Below are positions 11,331-25,672 of a stretch of DNA of 64,000 nt, in pieces. The position numbers were made by a program, and so were the translations under genes. The DNA is from Pipra filicauda (lineage: Eukaryota; Chordata; Aves; Passeriformes; Pipridae). Each line of letters opens with the position of its first letter. Position 1 is the stretch's first letter. The stretch is from the NCBI RefSeq assembly GCF_003945595.2, contig NW_024104129.1, positions 186,001 to 250,000 of the forward strand, written 5' to 3'. A model generated the notes under the pieces. The model searched no databases and had not been told where the DNA came from. It worked only from the letters and a program-made list of their open reading frames with translations.

Positions 11331-14300
11331 TAGAATTTTAGTAAAATAGAAAATGTTAATTTTTTTAAAGAGTGTGGATGGAATCCACTTACCATGTGGG
11401 TTGGTAGCAAGTCAGAAGGATAACTAGAAAAGAATTCTAGATTAGATCCCTCCGTTTCCCTTGATTCTTAGTTTAGATAGTTATGTCCCTGACTGGATCT
11501 AAGTATTAGTGTATTGCTATTTTTCAATTTTTCTCGTTATGAAACTTAAAACCCCTCCTAGAATTTAAGAAAAAAAGTCTGGTAAATGAAGCAAAGAATC
11601 AGGTGTGATGACTGCTTTATTTTTTTTTTTTTTCAGCTATGGCACAAATATCAGAATGTATATAATGATATTTGAAAATTAAATATTTTGATTTCCAGGT
11701 TTCATTACTTTTACTTTACTGTTTCTTAGAACCAGATGCTTAGACGTGGGAGTTTGAACCATTCTCTGTTGGGCCATGCTGCCATATAGGTTATATGCCT
11801 GAGGCTACCATGCTTCACTGCTTCATAATAAGTATGTGTTGTATCATGACCTATGCATGCATAATTCTTCTTGCAGCATAACAACATGGGAAAAAATGAA
11901 TACAGAAGTCAAAAGGATATAAGGTGAATTTCAACTATTTTCCATTTTGGTACCTGTCTTTCAGTAAAAACATAGCAAGTAACAAAGAGCAGATTCCTGG
12001 CTTATCTGGGTCAACAAAATTATTCTAGATATTAAATGATTAGGAAATTCTACACAACGAAAAGATAGGGACTGACTCTTTTTAATAGTATATAGTTGCC
12101 TTCAGCACTGTCGTTATTGCTGCAACATATAAACCTGGTGTGAGCTAAAGAAGAATCACACCTATAAAACAGTCTGGGATACGACTGTTTCAAGTTTGCT
12201 TTAATGAGTTCTGTCTGTATCAATTATGAACTTTGATTTGATATTGCTGTCCAACCTCTCTCTTCAAAAGCATATTTCAAATACATATTTGAAAAAAAAT
12301 TAGGCTAGAGTAAAATACACTGTGTTCCTGTCATGCACTTTATCTCTACTTTATCATGAAGTATAAATGTTCAGCTACTCAAAAAGTATGATGATTAAGA
12401 GAGAGAGGGGAAAAATAGGATTATTGTTACATTATTGCTCATTAGAGTGCTGGAAACTGGGATTTGGTCTCTGTATAGGTGCTTCACTGTAATATTTGAA
12501 TATTTTAGAATCATACTGGCATAATCATCCTAGCATATGACCATCCTAACATATTATCCTAAACAAATTCATGTCTTGAGAGCTAGAACCTTATTTCAAT
12601 TGCTCCAGATCCAGCAGGTATTTGAATTAATTATATTGAAGTAAATGAAAGCATTTTAGTTATTCCTTGTCTAACTGAAGTTTCACTCTTCCCTAAGAAA
12701 CAAAGCATAAATAAAGAAAAAATATTATATGAAAAAGGAGCATTTTATTCTTAAAGATGCCTACAGAATTAGCTTGTAGTATGTGTGCATAAATGTTTAT
12801 AATAACATTGTCATAAAACAAACCACAACCATATTAAAAATTAACCATCAGCTTACACACTTATCAGAATAGAGATAACCCCCTTTCCTGTTTTTGAAAA
12901 TCATTTCACTCAGTGTGGAATAAACCATCAAATTTAATGAGCTAGGAAAAGTGAAAACAAGAATATGTTGACAGAATAGCAACCGCATTTTGTCTTGGTA
13001 AAGAACCTTCATATTTATTCACTCCTCATCAACTTTTTAAGCATCTCTACAATAAGTGAAATCACTGCAATTATTTCCTTAACTTATGTGAGAGAAGGAT
13101 GTTTTTGGTTGCAGTGATATTGAGAATTAAGTAGAACACTTTGCCTTTCAGCCAAATTGTTTCTCTGGGAGATGTCCTTATTAAGCAAATACTTCAATGA
13201 GCTGGAGTATTTAAATGGAGATGGCAGTACCTCATCCTTCATACAAGGTAAGAGTAACAGATGCAATACAGAAATAATATCAAAGAAACTGTTTTGTTTG
13301 CTAGATGAATACAGTAGTTTTATTATCTTATTAAATTATCTTTTATTAGGTTAATTGGCTGAGAACTGAATATGCATTCCTGACAGAAGCTTGCATATTT
13401 TCCAGTTTTTCCTTGGCGGTAAGACCATACTATTTGCCCTCCCTGCTAACTCTTTTTTGTTAACTGCCAAGCAGTTATTAATGACTTTTTTGAAGCTACC
13501 ATTGTGAGAACTGTAATGAATTGCTCTTTTGCAAGGTCGTGTATCAACTCAAAGATCTCCAGGTACAAAGACTGTTTAAATCTATCATTAACATTCTAGG
13601 TTGCCTAAAAATCATGCCCTCTGTGCATTCTTGCCCTCTGTCCTTTAACTTATGGGCTTTCATTATTGTCAAAAAACATAGGAAAACACATTTTGAAAAA
13701 TCAGCCTTGATAACTCCTGGTGATAAAAAAAGATGAACAGGTCACTGAAGAAAAGTACGTGGAAACCTCAATTTGCATTATTGACTGCCACTATCTCAGA
13801 AGATTCACTTCAAAGAGACTAACAGCTTTTTTTCCAGTAGTACTATGTAAATGAGGAGGGTATTGAGGTTATGCACTGGATTCACCTCACACAAAGTCAC
13901 ATGTCATTTTACTGGATGTCAGGAAGAGCAGACAGGTACAAGTTTTCCTTTTCATCTATATACAGTCCCGGAGGATTACTAATTAAAGTGACTGTAGAGC
14001 TTGCCAGTGGCTACTATTGTATCTACAAGATTTTCCTTGTGATAGGTTTCATCAAGAGGAAAAGTGCTAAATTTTATTATCACTTTCTTCTAGAGCTTCT
14101 CTGATTTAAGAAATAAACAAAACCAAACAAAAAGGATCTTTGAAACTTTATCAGAAAAAGGAAAAAAAATACTTTGAGAAATTGCCTGTATTCTTACTTC
14201 AGTGGTGACTTGAAGAAAGTGTAGGAGAATTATAGTAGTATAAAGCCTTTCTATTTTCCCACATTACTGTTGACTACTCTAAAAGAAAAAAGGATGTCAA

Positions 14301-17300
14301 GATGAAAGAGGCTGTGGTAGAGAAGCAAACAGAATAAGTAGAATATTTTTAAGGATGAAGGGAAGAAAGACTGGACTGTTAGATTTTCGGTTTGAATGAG
14401 CAGCAACTGTCAATCCTTTTGGCAGAAGCTGGTTGTTATAATGTTGATCCCATCCCTGGTGGCCTGTGTACAGTAGCCTCTCTTTTGTTAATGAAAAAAT
14501 TTTCTCTTTTGTCTCTCTTAAAAGAGAGCCATGTATTCTCAGGGCTATGAATGATAGATGAAAAAATAGGGAAAAATGGTGGGAGTATAATAGAAAGAAA
14601 GGCTTTTAGAATTGCTGCAAATATATTGGCTCTTGAGACACTGTACAACCAAATACTCAAACTGGACACAGTATCTAGCCACAGGCATACAACTAGAAAA
14701 TACCATTTCCATACATTAGAAGTCCAAACCATGTGTGTTTCAATTCGAAAATAATATTTCCATACATTAGGAGTCATGTGTGTTTCTGGCCCTTATAATT
14801 CATCCTGTCTATTCAGACCTGACATACCTCTATCCAGATTTGCCAGAACTCAGTGTAGAAGCCAAGCTCTTAATGCCAGCCCGGTATACCAGTCCATAGC
14901 AGCTTATGTGCACTGGTTGCATTCCAGTAATCCATCTTCTGGTTCTGTTTGCTCTGAAAGAAATCCTGTTTGTATACTTTGAAATTGTTTCATGTTGTGA
15001 GCCTGGTAAAGGAGATTGATTAGAAAATTCACTTCAAAAATACTTCTCAATCAGTAAATCCTAACCAATTAAAAACTAATAAATGAAAAGCAAGGATATA
15101 GTTAGTTTTCTCAGTTATTTATTCTCAGCTTTAATACAAGTACTTGTCAAACTGGAAAACTGAGTAGCTGCACAGCTGCCTGCATCTCATCTTGTAGGTC
15201 TGCAGTGAGTAGGGGCACAATTTATTCTAGCTGAACTACCTATACTAAAAATACATTCTCTGTTTGGACATTTGAATGCAGCTTGAATTGTCTTCCTCTA
15301 CTCCACTGGATAATGTTTATTAAGAGAGTTGTCTTTATACCTAGTAGTTGATATAGCCAGATCCCCAACTGCAAAATAGTGTGAAACAAATACTGCTTCC
15401 TGAGACACCCAAATAAGTGCCTGATTGCAAATATCAAGGCTTAAATGAAACACTTGATTTCAACTCATGTTTTTTCTGAACAGATGCTGTGTGTTATTCT
15501 CCCCAAATTAACCTCTATCACACACAGCACCAGCTAAATTTACAGAAGAAAAGAAGTTTATTCCAGTATTTAATTACCTTTTTATTACAAAGTTAGAATT
15601 ACTCTAACCACAAGGAATAATAAAGACCTGCAGTGCTTCTTTAGTTGGTCCAGTGACTTAACTAGCTTTGAGGGGAATTGCTACTTTCAATCCCACTAAG
15701 TCTGACTCCCTAATGGGGACTCAGATTTCCAAGGACAAGTCATCTTTCCTTCTATGTTTAAGAGAACTTCATAGCATCTCTAACTTACCTGCTTTTATTT
15801 TTAACCCATATAATTTAGTTAAATGCAAAAGATAGGGCATTTTATCTCCCAGAAGGCTTCTTTAACACATGATACTTTCATTTATGTATTTAATTTAGTA
15901 CATTCTTCAGAGCCTAAATGGACTTGCCATTCACCTTTTCAAGAGTGACACACCTTTTCATACATTATATATTATAGAGAAAATATTTATTGTGCATGCA
16001 TCTGATAGAGCTAACAGGCTGTTGTGTGACATGACACTTTTGGCAGGCCATCTTCCCATTTACCCTTTCCCTCACTACCATCCTTTTGAGTTCATTACTT
16101 TTTACATTGTGTTTGCTTTAGGGTAAAAAACAAAACAACACTAAAAAACCCTCCATATCAAACAAAATAATTTTTCTTCTTGCCTAAATTTGCCACAAAC
16201 TGCTGTCTACCTCTTTTCTGAACAAAAATTTTCAAAAAAGTTTTTCTGTCCATTTTTTACTACCCCATCTTCAAATTAAGGGAGTTGACATTTCTGCTGT
16301 GATATGTGCAATGTGATTCAGTTCTGCACAAAAATTATCTCCATAATAAAAATAAAAAACATTAGCAATACAAAGTTTATTGAATAAAAATCTGATTTTG
16401 AAATTGATAAATTAAAAAAAGAAGATAAATTATATTGAAACTGGATGTGGAAATAGAGGTGTCAATTCCCATGTATAGGGTCAATAAAGTCTCATTAGTT
16501 TAAAAATATGAATATATGTAATAACTGATGCAGTCTACCACTTCATTAAAATCTGGTGCTGTACTTAAATGAAAACACTATGTATAATTATGAATATATA
16601 AATAAATATATACTTACTTTTCAAAATCACTCCTACTCTCCTACTTCTATTAAGCAGAGTAGAAGTAACTGTTGAATGTACTAGAATATAGTGAGCTCTC
16701 CAACTGTTAAATTTTTAATGAAACTAAACCATGATCATTCCTTAAGACATCCTGTAGTTACTTATGTTTTGAGTGAATAAAGTGCTATTAATTGCATTTA
16801 TATGCTATAAATGAAATACATCTGATACTTTTTACTGATAGTTTGCCAACCAATTTGCATTATAATGAATAAAATCCCAAGGATCTTACTATAGTGGAGA
16901 ATTAATGTGGTCAATATTCAAATATACATAAGGTCTGAGACATTGCATAATTACACTGTACAAGACACACAATGAAGAAAACTGTAAAACTTAATTAAAA
17001 GTAAATTAATTAGAATTCTAGTATATCCAACATCAGCCAGTGTATTAGGCACCACAAAAGGTTTACTTTTATTCAACCATTTAAATTTCTAGGCAGTTTT
17101 GCCATAGCATAGCATAGCTTGTTCTTTGTTATATAATTTTGTTATGTAACTTGTAACACAAGTTTTGTGATAAACTTAACATCTAAGTGAACAGTTCAAA
17201 AGCATACTTATAGTACCCAAAATGGTGCAGCTTCAAGGCTGTTATATAAGTGCTGCTACATTAAAAATGGATGGTATTGTTAGCTTTTGGATGTCTTAGA

Positions 17301-18455
17301 TAATATTTGCTATCTAAAGGAAAATACTATTTTAAACACCACTTTCCTGTGAAGAAAACCAATGCTGTGTTGCAAAATGTCTGAAGCCCACATTTGCTAT
17401 GAACAGATGCTAACAGGAATAGTCATTACATTAAGCTGCATTAATTAAATATTGACAGAAAAACCTTAGTAGATGAACTTATTAAAACAGCATGGGGTCT
17501 GATTAGCAATTAGTAGGTTGATGTATTCATGATTATTTGCATGTGACAGCAAACAATCAGAGCGTAGAGAGAATATTTCCCACATTATAATTCATGTTAT
17601 CCTTTCCTACCATTTGAACCAAGAAATTTCCCACTGGATTAACAAACTGAGTTAATGACTCCCTTAAATTGTTTGCAAGTTTGTGTTAATTCTTATGGCA
17701 TTCTGTTACCACTGATTCTGTTAGCAACTTTCCCAATAAACAAAAAAACTTTAACTTGTAATGCAGTTACATGTAACAGCACTAAGTGATATGTTGGTCA
17801 GAACTGAAAGCAAAATTTTGGAAAGTTTTTTCCATCTATGAAGGAGGTAGGTAGGTTAGTCAAAGCAAACTAAAATTCCTTAATTACAGGAAGATGTTCT
17901 CTTAGTCTAAGAAAATTAGCACATCCATACAGTCCTTTTTCTTTTTAATGACTTTAACCTTTCACCACAAGGTTGAGAATTTCTGAGGGGCACTAGCTGT
18001 GATTCTAATCAAAGTAAGTGATTATTAGCTGTTCCATTGATTTAAAGGAGGTAGGAAGTCTTAACTCATTGTTTCTTTGAAATAAACTCTTTCTTTCATT
18101 TAGAATGTCTCTGGAAGACAAATAATTATCTACTGTTAGTTTAAATTTTTCTTTATGATTTCTCAGTGTTATAGAATGAAGTAATACAATTAGGTCATAG
18201 ATTGGAACAGTATAATCCTGTGACTATATTGTTTAGCAAAACTTTTAAATTCCCTTCTTTATTGCTATGTCCATGTATATCACAGTTAAGCTCACATCTT
18301 TATTATAATTTTCCACAAGTGCCTGTTCAGTGGCAAGTAAAACAGTCAACGCCTACTGGCAGTGTACACCCAAAGTGCCAATTCACAGTCTAGTGCTGTC
18401 TACTGCAATCTTCCTTGGTGGCTGATAAAGTCAAAGGAAAGGTTGATGTGTATCA
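11331..18455. other. 7-kb repeat-poor AT-rich tract
   Basis: No LTR, CR1 or RTE sequence is recognisable across about 7 kb. Open frames reach at most 113 codons (14436-14777, minus) and none has motifs. A 96-bp exon-like interval at 13152-13247 and a homeodomain/POU-site-rich stretch near 17430-17570 are listed separately. A CATAG triplication occurs near 17103-17117. Otherwise this is ordinary AT-rich intergenic or intronic DNA. Confidence 0.6.
13152..13247 (+). other. Weak candidate exon (96 bp)
   Basis: A pyrimidine-containing acceptor-like end (tttgcctttcag, ending 13151) precedes 96 bp that is open in the frame running through 13157. It is followed by a donor-like aag|gtaaga at 13245-13253. 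The length is a multiple of three. The deduced peptide is mixed and globular-looking (for example S-L-L-S-K-Y-F-N-E-L-E-Y-L-N) rather than low-complexity, but I do not recognise a family. Splice-like dinucleotides around a 96-bp open stretch occur by chance many times in 64 kb, and no partner exon was found, so this is a low-confidence lead only. Confidence 0.15.
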
Positions 18456-19033
18456 TGCCAACCAAGCCCCCCACAGCCATTCACTCAGTCCCCCTGTGCT
18501 ATGGGCGGGACAATCAAAAGGGTAAAAGTGAGTAAACTCCTAAGTTGAGATAAAAATAGTTTAATAGGTAAAGCAAAAGCTGTGCACACAAGCAAAGCAA
18601 AATAAGGAATTAACTCATCACTTTCCATGGGCAGGGACGTGTTCAGCCATCCCCAGGAAAGCAGGAGTCCATCACAAGTCGTGGTTACTTGGGAAGGCAA
18701 TCATTATCACTCCAAATATCTTCCCCTTCCTTCTTCTTCCCCCAGCTTTATATGCTGAGCATAATGTCATATGGTATGGAATATCTCTTGGGTCTGTTGG
18801 AGTCAGCTGTTCCGGCTGTTCCGGCTCTGTCCCCTCCCAACTACTTGTGCACCCCCAGCCTCTTCACTGATGGGGTGGGGTGAGAAGCAGAAAAGGCCTT
18901 GGCTCTGTGTAAGCACTGTTCAGCAGTAAGAAAACATCTGTGTTATCAATGCTGTTTCCAGCATAAATCCAAACCATGACCCATACCAGATACTATGAGG
19001 AAAATTAACTGCACCCTAGCCAAAACAAACACA
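18456..19033 (-). mobile_element. Solo LTR of an avian endogenous retrovirus
   Basis: Read on the minus strand, the LTR starts near 19033 with TGTG..., then 'ttttggctagggtgcagttaa' and 'ttttcctcatagtatctgg', the U3 start of a common avian LTR group. It goes on through 'ctgaacagtgcttacacaga' and 'gccaaggccttttctgcttc' to a TATA-like box (catataaag, 18746-18754). A polyadenylation-like ATTAAA follows at 18560-18565, and the element ends near 'ttggca' at about 18456. TATA-to-signal spacing of roughly 180 bp fits a U3-R-U5 order. There is no adjacent internal retroviral sequence, so it is a solo LTR left by recombination. A 4-6 bp target duplication could not be fixed because the ends are diverged. 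Open frames of 63-71 codons inside it are spurious. Confidence 0.75.
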
Positions 19034-22000
19034 GTGGTATCTACTCAGAGAGAAACTTCTTATTTAATTTCTACTTAAATTAATTCAGCTAGAGCATGCT
19101 AAAACTTGTACTGAACTGAAATGCTATGTCACAACTGGGGACAGCCAAAGGACTTGCTAAAAACTTGTGCTATTGGGCCAAAATGAATTGTTAATGTAGT
19201 TGCATTGTTAGCAAAAATAAGGCACTCCAGAGAAGCTCCTTTCCCATACCCTATTAATCATTATTCAAAACAGCTACTTCAGGAGGATTCGTGAGAGTCA
19301 GGAATAACCAAATATTTCCCTATGCAGTAGTGCAGTGTGATAACACTGGAGCTGGGAGACAATCATTCCATGTCAAGACTTTGGACAGTCCCTTCTTATC
19401 TTGAATAGATTTTCTGATTATTTAGTTTGTTTGTTTTCCTAGTACTTAAATGTGATGAGTTGTCAGTTTTTGACTTAGGTTAATTTTTTTGTTGAGGTAC
19501 CCCTTGTAGAAAACTTTCTGAAACTTTTTCTATGAAGATGAGCAAATGAGAAGGTTAGTCATGAAGAGGTCTTTAAATACCATCTTTAAAGTGTGTGTGT
19601 GTCTTCATCTGGAGGTGATGACTTCTTAAAGGTCAATAAAGTATTTAATATTTATATTAGATGATCCTCAGATTTAGATGATGACCAGTGATTGGAATCA
19701 AAACATCTGTCTGAAGGGTCATAAGTAATAAGAACTTCAAAGTCTCATTTGAAATACATGAATTCTGAAGAGTCAGTACCTAAAGTTGGCACACCAGATT
19801 TAACCAGAATGAGGTTAAAAGCAATCTATGATATTGTCCCAGATGTCTACTTCAGGCTACAGGGCATATCCATCGACTTCCACCTAGACAGACTTTCAAG
19901 CAGTGGAGAAGAATTCAATGTCTTCTGACAAAATAAAATAAAAGAAGGAGAATTTCTGCTTTTATAGTAACATTTTTGTATACACGGATTTGGATAGAAG
20001 CCATTTCATTGCAGTCTCTTCCCTGCTAAAGAAAATGCAAATCCATTTCTCAAACTCCAACAGCACCTGCCTGCCTGCATGGGTGCTGGGATGCTCTCCA
20101 CTTCCCTTATTCATGTCCTGCCCAGTTAGAAAAGAGCTCAAGACATACTGATTTTGAGAGCAAGCTCAAGACTGAACGTGCCTGTGTCACCAGAAAGGTC
20201 ACTTTGAGAAGACAGACCTGGCTTCTATGCTTCAGTGTCTTAATAATAACTAACTGGGATGGGACTTGATTAAGTCCAAATTATGTTGGAATCAAAGAAT
20301 AGATAAACTTTAATGAAGTGAACATTATAGATACATTTTGCTCAGATTTTCAATGGTAGAGCTATACAGAGACTTCTTTAAAGTTAAACTTAGTGTGGCA
20401 TAGTTTTTTTTGTATGTCTTTGTGGCAGAGCCTTTGTTCTGTTACATCAGAGCCAAGTATCTCATTTTCATCTTTGTCTGAAATCATCTTCTGAAAGTAC
20501 TTACTAAATATGTGAGATTATATTAGTACCTTTACCAGGTCACAAAATAACATGAAAGCTGCAGACATACTCAAAAGTCAGCAAAATTTCAAGGGGTGGA
20601 GCTGTTAGTCTTCATAATGAAAGGCTTCCATGTCTTTATGCCTGTAGAAGTTTTGAAGTCCACAAGACTAATGAGTATTACATGGAAAAAAAAAAAAGAA
20701 AAGGAAAGGAATTTGCTTCACTCTTGTTTTGATTTTCAATAACTGTGTGAAGCCTGAAATTCTTTGTACCTCTGTCAGATTCTCTATAGCAGTGAGAAAA
20801 ATTAAGGTAAGTTTGAAAGCCAGTACCGGAAAATATAGATGTGTAGTTTTAGTAGTTCCAAGCAGCATTGCAAACATACGTAAGTCGGCACAGAATTAGT
20901 CACTATTCTTTAGAGAAACCATTGTCTCACAGGTGCATACTAAGAAAAGAGATATGACATTTTTTAATTTTAAATTATAATTTTTTAAAAAGTATTGAAT
21001 ACATGGGCTTTTTCTTAGGGAAGAGTCTAGCACCAGGGACTGCTGTGATAAGCAAATAACAGCAATCTAATGGTCTGGTGAGTATTGATTTAGTCCCCCC
21101 CCCCAAAAGTATAATTCATTTTGTTAAATTTTCAGTGATGATAATTGTAGGGTTCTTTAAATGAACAATTGTGGGTATTTTTAAACAAATAACTGACTTG
21201 TAAAATCCTGATTTTTAATGGAACAGCAATATAGCTCCTTTCTTACAAAGAATTTAAAATAATTAGTACTGTAGTACTACATTAGGTAGTTCCTAACTAT
21301 GAGTACCAGCCAACTGACAGTAAACTGAGCTTCACTTTTGACTTTATTATCTACTTTCAAGGATGTAAGTTAACTGTGTCCCTACTTATACTGATTTTAC
21401 TTAGGCAAACCTCTGACTCACTTAAGTAAGATTTTTTGCTAAAGTAAAGAGTTCTTAAATTTAGAAATTGGCAGACCATGCAAGCAAAGTCTGCTAATAT
21501 TTGTGCTTTGAGGATTTTCTTTGGTTTTCTTTGTTTTGTTTTCATGTTTTGTTAATTTTGGCATTTGGTTCGTTTTTGTTTGTTTTGTAGGGTTTTTTTT
21601 TAATAGCATTAATATATTAAATTATATTAATGTCTTTAAATCATCTGTCAATCCAGAAAGTCAGTGCATCCATTGTGCCATGGGATTCATGTTCAGAGAA
21701 TTTCTTTTGATGATGTAGCTTCTCATCTTGAATTGACACTGCATACCACTCTTCACCATCATTGTCAAAATCTGTATCTGTAGAAACATCATGTTTTGGG
21801 AAGCACAAAGTCTATTTTTACTCATAGGTTAAAGTGTGTAAAACTACTCATAGATCGAAATGCAAAATTCTGCAGAAATTACTCAAAAATCTGGCAAAGA
21901 TTAGAAAAAACCTCACCATTTTCCCTATTAAACTATCCCTTACAGCTTAACTGAGAAGTTTACTTCTCATATGTGTGTGGAAACCATTAGAAGAAAGTTA

Positions 22001-24265
22001 CAGTAAACTTCAGTTGCATTCTGCAAATGATTTCTCTAGGATAAAAATATCATCCATCCCATAAAGCCCATTTTCAGAAGCCTGCACCAAAACTCAACAT
22101 GAACTATTCTGCTAAGTGGTACTTTGGTATTGTCAGACATGCTTTCCTCCATTATATGCACCTGTTTTTTTGAGCACAAAACAGTCTAACTCTGAGCAGC
22201 CTGAAATAAATATTCGTTACAGGTGCATAAGCCATCTGTGATGCACTCATTTCATTCAAGAACAATAGCTATGACCAAAGTCCACAGCCTAAAAGGGTCA
22301 CTATTGATGGGGAAGCTTATAGGAATTTAGCAGTTGATATACTAAATATTTTTTTTGAATAAATTTAAAACCTGCTCAGGAGAACTGTAGAAACAAAAGA
22401 ATGCCAAGATTTAAAAAAGTAGAAAGTTGAAGCTGAAGCTGGTACAGTAATATCTAGCTAGGGGTGCTTTTCAGCAGGTTAAACCAGCTACTGATTTACC
22501 TGGGATATCACTACATATGCACAGCTGTGCATTGCAGTCTGGCATTTTATGACAAAAAAATTCATTATGTGAAAAAAGATTTCTCTTACTATAATAATTT
22601 ACTGCAGTGATATATGTGTTGAAAGCATTGTAGACATAGTAAATTTTTTGGTTTTATTATTTCTGCCAGTAAGACAGTGGCCATCTGAAATGAAAGTACA
22701 AATTAGCAGTAAGGTAGCTTAAAAGTAAAAGTTGAGCATCTATTTTTGTTAATGAAATGTAGTAGAGTCCTAAACAGTGCAGGTAATGTGTCGAAATCTG
22801 AAAAGGTCAGATGTTGCACAATGTAAAACTGGTATCATTTAAAACAATAATTAATTTCAGTATATGCAGTCAAGTGGAAGCTGCAAGTTACTCTGAGAGT
22901 AAATTCACCAGAAGAATGTATGTAGGTCAGGAAACACTCAAGCTGCTAAGAAAAACTTCCTCCCCCAGAATTAAATTGAAAAGGCAAATATAGCTACTCA
23001 TATTTTAATAACACTGGTATATGTACATTTATAATCTGAAGTTACTGACTGCCCAGCATTAAATTTAATTTTGAATAGAAAGATTGCAAAGCTATTTATA
23101 TATACTTGCACAAATATTTTGAATAATAGCTTTTAAAAATATAAAACAGTATCTAGGTTCTTGATCATTCACCAAACAATGATTCTAGTAGAAAATGTTG
23201 TTAGTAAATATCTTAGTGCTCCACCTTTTCTTTAAACCACTGTCTGCAGTTAAGCAATTATGACTTGGCTAATGACCAATTTCGGGTGTACTGTAGTACA
23301 AACTGAAGCATTTGAACAAAACTTATTGTGTTTACTGCTGGTAATTTCAGTTAACTATATTTTCAAAATATACAATTTTTTTACTTTATGAAGTAGAGAT
23401 AAATGAGGTGTTTCAAACTCAGAGTTTCTTCAATTTATAAAGGAAATCTATATAGCTTTCTCTGAAGATGTTATGTTTGAAAATTCAGCATTAATTTTGC
23501 AGACACAAGTCAATTGTTTTAAAACTCCTACATCAAACTCCAGATTTGTTGATTAAAAGGCGTCCAGCTTCAATAGTTGTTTTTCATCATGTTCTTAATT
23601 ACTGCCACAATTAACATTAATCCAAAGTTCTTATACTACATACATATATGTATAAATTGTCTTTTCCTCAGCTGAAGAACAGAAGTATTTATTGAATGGT
23701 ACTATTGCCTTATTTGTCCTAAATTGTTTTCCACTTTCTGAAACTGGCACAGAGTTTCCTAGAGTAAAAATCTAAGCAGATTGGCAATCTTTTCCTAGAG
23801 TATAAAACAGGCATATATTACTACTTGAAACTTCAGGCTTTTTCAAATGTAGACAAGTTACAGCCACCTGGAAATAATGAACAACTAACTTTTGGTTCTG
23901 TGTTCTGCTCCTCTCTATTTCTTGGAATGAAGTTTGAGGTAAAATTCAATTCACAGAGTATGCAGATTCTTGATTCTCCTTAGATGTAGCAGTTGATGAT
24001 GTAAGCATTTAGAAATTGTAAAGATCAGCTTTGTACCAGTAACCCCAGGCTTTTACCACAAACTGAAGTTCCTTGTGGGGTCTTTTTTTGTGTACTTCAT
24101 TGACAGTATGTAATGAGAACACCTCTTTCCTAATGGGATGCTGTGGTCTTTGGCACACACCTTCTTTAGTACAGCATGAGTTTTATCCATTAGAGTACCA
24201 ATCTGTAAGTATTCAAGAATATTTGGAGCTGAGTTTTCAACGAGGAGGGAATGTGCTACACTAGA
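19034..24265. other. 5-kb repeat-poor AT-rich tract
   Basis: No gene or recognised dispersed element. The longest frames are under 80 codons and compositionally driven. A C10 run interrupts the AT-rich background at 21095-21104, and a T/G-rich stretch runs from 21515 to 21602. Confidence 0.55.
21095..21104. repeat. C10 homopolymer
   Basis: Ten consecutive C residues followed by AAAA, unusual in this AT-rich neighbourhood. It is a likely length-variable site. Confidence 0.9.
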
Positions 24266-24345
24266 CCAGACCAGAATCACTGAGGTTGAAGAGGACGTCT
24301 AAGATCATCAAGTACAACCATTAATAAGATAAGGCCTTCCATTTG
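24266..24345 (-). mobile_element. CR1 3'-terminal scrap, antisense
   Basis: The stretch 'agaatcactgaggttgaagag' followed by 'gacgtctaagatcatcaagt' and 'acaaccatt' is the reverse complement of the CR1 3' end (consensus-like words: ggttggaaaagacct, aagatcat, agtccaacc). It lacks the octamer tail and any coding sequence. The right edge is uncertain. Confidence 0.72.
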
Positions 24346-25598
24346 TTTTATTTCTCATTTTGTTGATATAAGCTTTCCTAAACAATTTCTAATTTATGAT
24401 ATTGGTATTCTAATCATGTGATCCTATCTACTACATTTCAGTGATATCAATACAATTGAATTTACGCTCATAAAGGAGCAATTTATGAGCTCAAATTCCC
24501 ACTGCTTAGAAGCCAGTCTCTTGGCAGACATATATAGGAAATGAAACACTGTATTATCTTAATGTATAATAGTGATATAGTGAATTTTCTTATGGATATT
24601 TTGATTCAGTGCTAAACGAGTTATTATTTTTCTCTTTTAAATTTAGTTTAATGCCATGTTGACTGAGTCAACTGTGTGGTCATCTAGAAGGTTTTCCCCC
24701 TTTTAGTCCAATAAAGCTTGTTCAAAATTATATGCCACATTCTTAAGATAAAATATGAGTCATTTACCAAAGCTTTCTATTTTGATCAATGTTTGCTATT
24801 GGAATTTTCACTTTCAGGAGTGAAGATTTCAGGACGCTGTGCTTCCACATGAAGAGGAAAAATGCATTGGTTCATTTCACATAAATTTTGATTTCTTTCG
24901 CTTATATCTGTAGGCAAGAGAAGTCTTTACCGCACCTTCATATGTTCCTCTATGGTATTACAAAGAGTTAAAGACAGTATGTAGCTTATTTGAAGTAAAA
25001 GGAGAACATTTTTAGGGATTCCATATTCAGCTCCAGATTTTAAGTAGCAGAAATGTAAAATGAATTTATCCTCTGCTCCCTTGATCAAAATTTCTGTTTA
25101 GAGCAATTTAGAGTTACCACCAAAGATTATTTATTTAACAGAGACATTTATTATCTGTTCAGTTATCACTCATGTTTTACAGAAGCAATTTCAGTGATAT
25201 TCATTACTTAGTCTGTAGCTACTATGAACTTTATTGTTTACAAGTATAGGTTGGATACAAATCAATGTAATCACCCTAGTTATTACTGAAATCCAGGGTA
25301 ATTCTCAAGACATTACTTTTCACCTTCGGATCAATATCAAGTTCTATGGGACTAAATCCAGGAAGCTGCATGACTCCCCATACTCCTCTGTGGGACAGTG
25401 ACTCTGAGTCTGTCAAGACCTTTGTAGGCCTTTCTGAGTGAGATACAGCTTTGAACAATTATCATGCATCACTGAAAGTCTTCCATTTTAAAGGAAGAGA
25501 TCAGTTCTCACTTCCTGTTCTGTTTATGCTGCATTTGTTTCTAATATCTCAAAACTGAGCAAGGCAGGGATTTGGTGTTGTAGCTCTATGGGCTTTTT

Positions 25599-25672
25599 CA
25601 CCCTTTTTTTTTCTTTCTTTCTTTTTCATGCTTTTTTTCTTTCTTTTTCTTTCTGTCTTTCTGCCTCCCCCC
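25599..25672. repeat. CTTT-rich pyrimidine tract
   Basis: About 75 bp that are almost pure pyrimidine on the plus strand, made of ctttctttctttttc-type units, broken by one 'atg' and by single G residues near 25654 and 25662. It is a tetranucleotide-type microsatellite with the mirror-repeat character that can favour triplex DNA. Confidence 0.8.

Noticed and set aside
18456..19033. Flanking 'gtatc' direct repeat (18450-18454 and 19037-19041) as the LTR target-site duplication
   Set aside because: Using it would give element ends without TG...CA. Five bases can match by chance, and the true ends are diverged.
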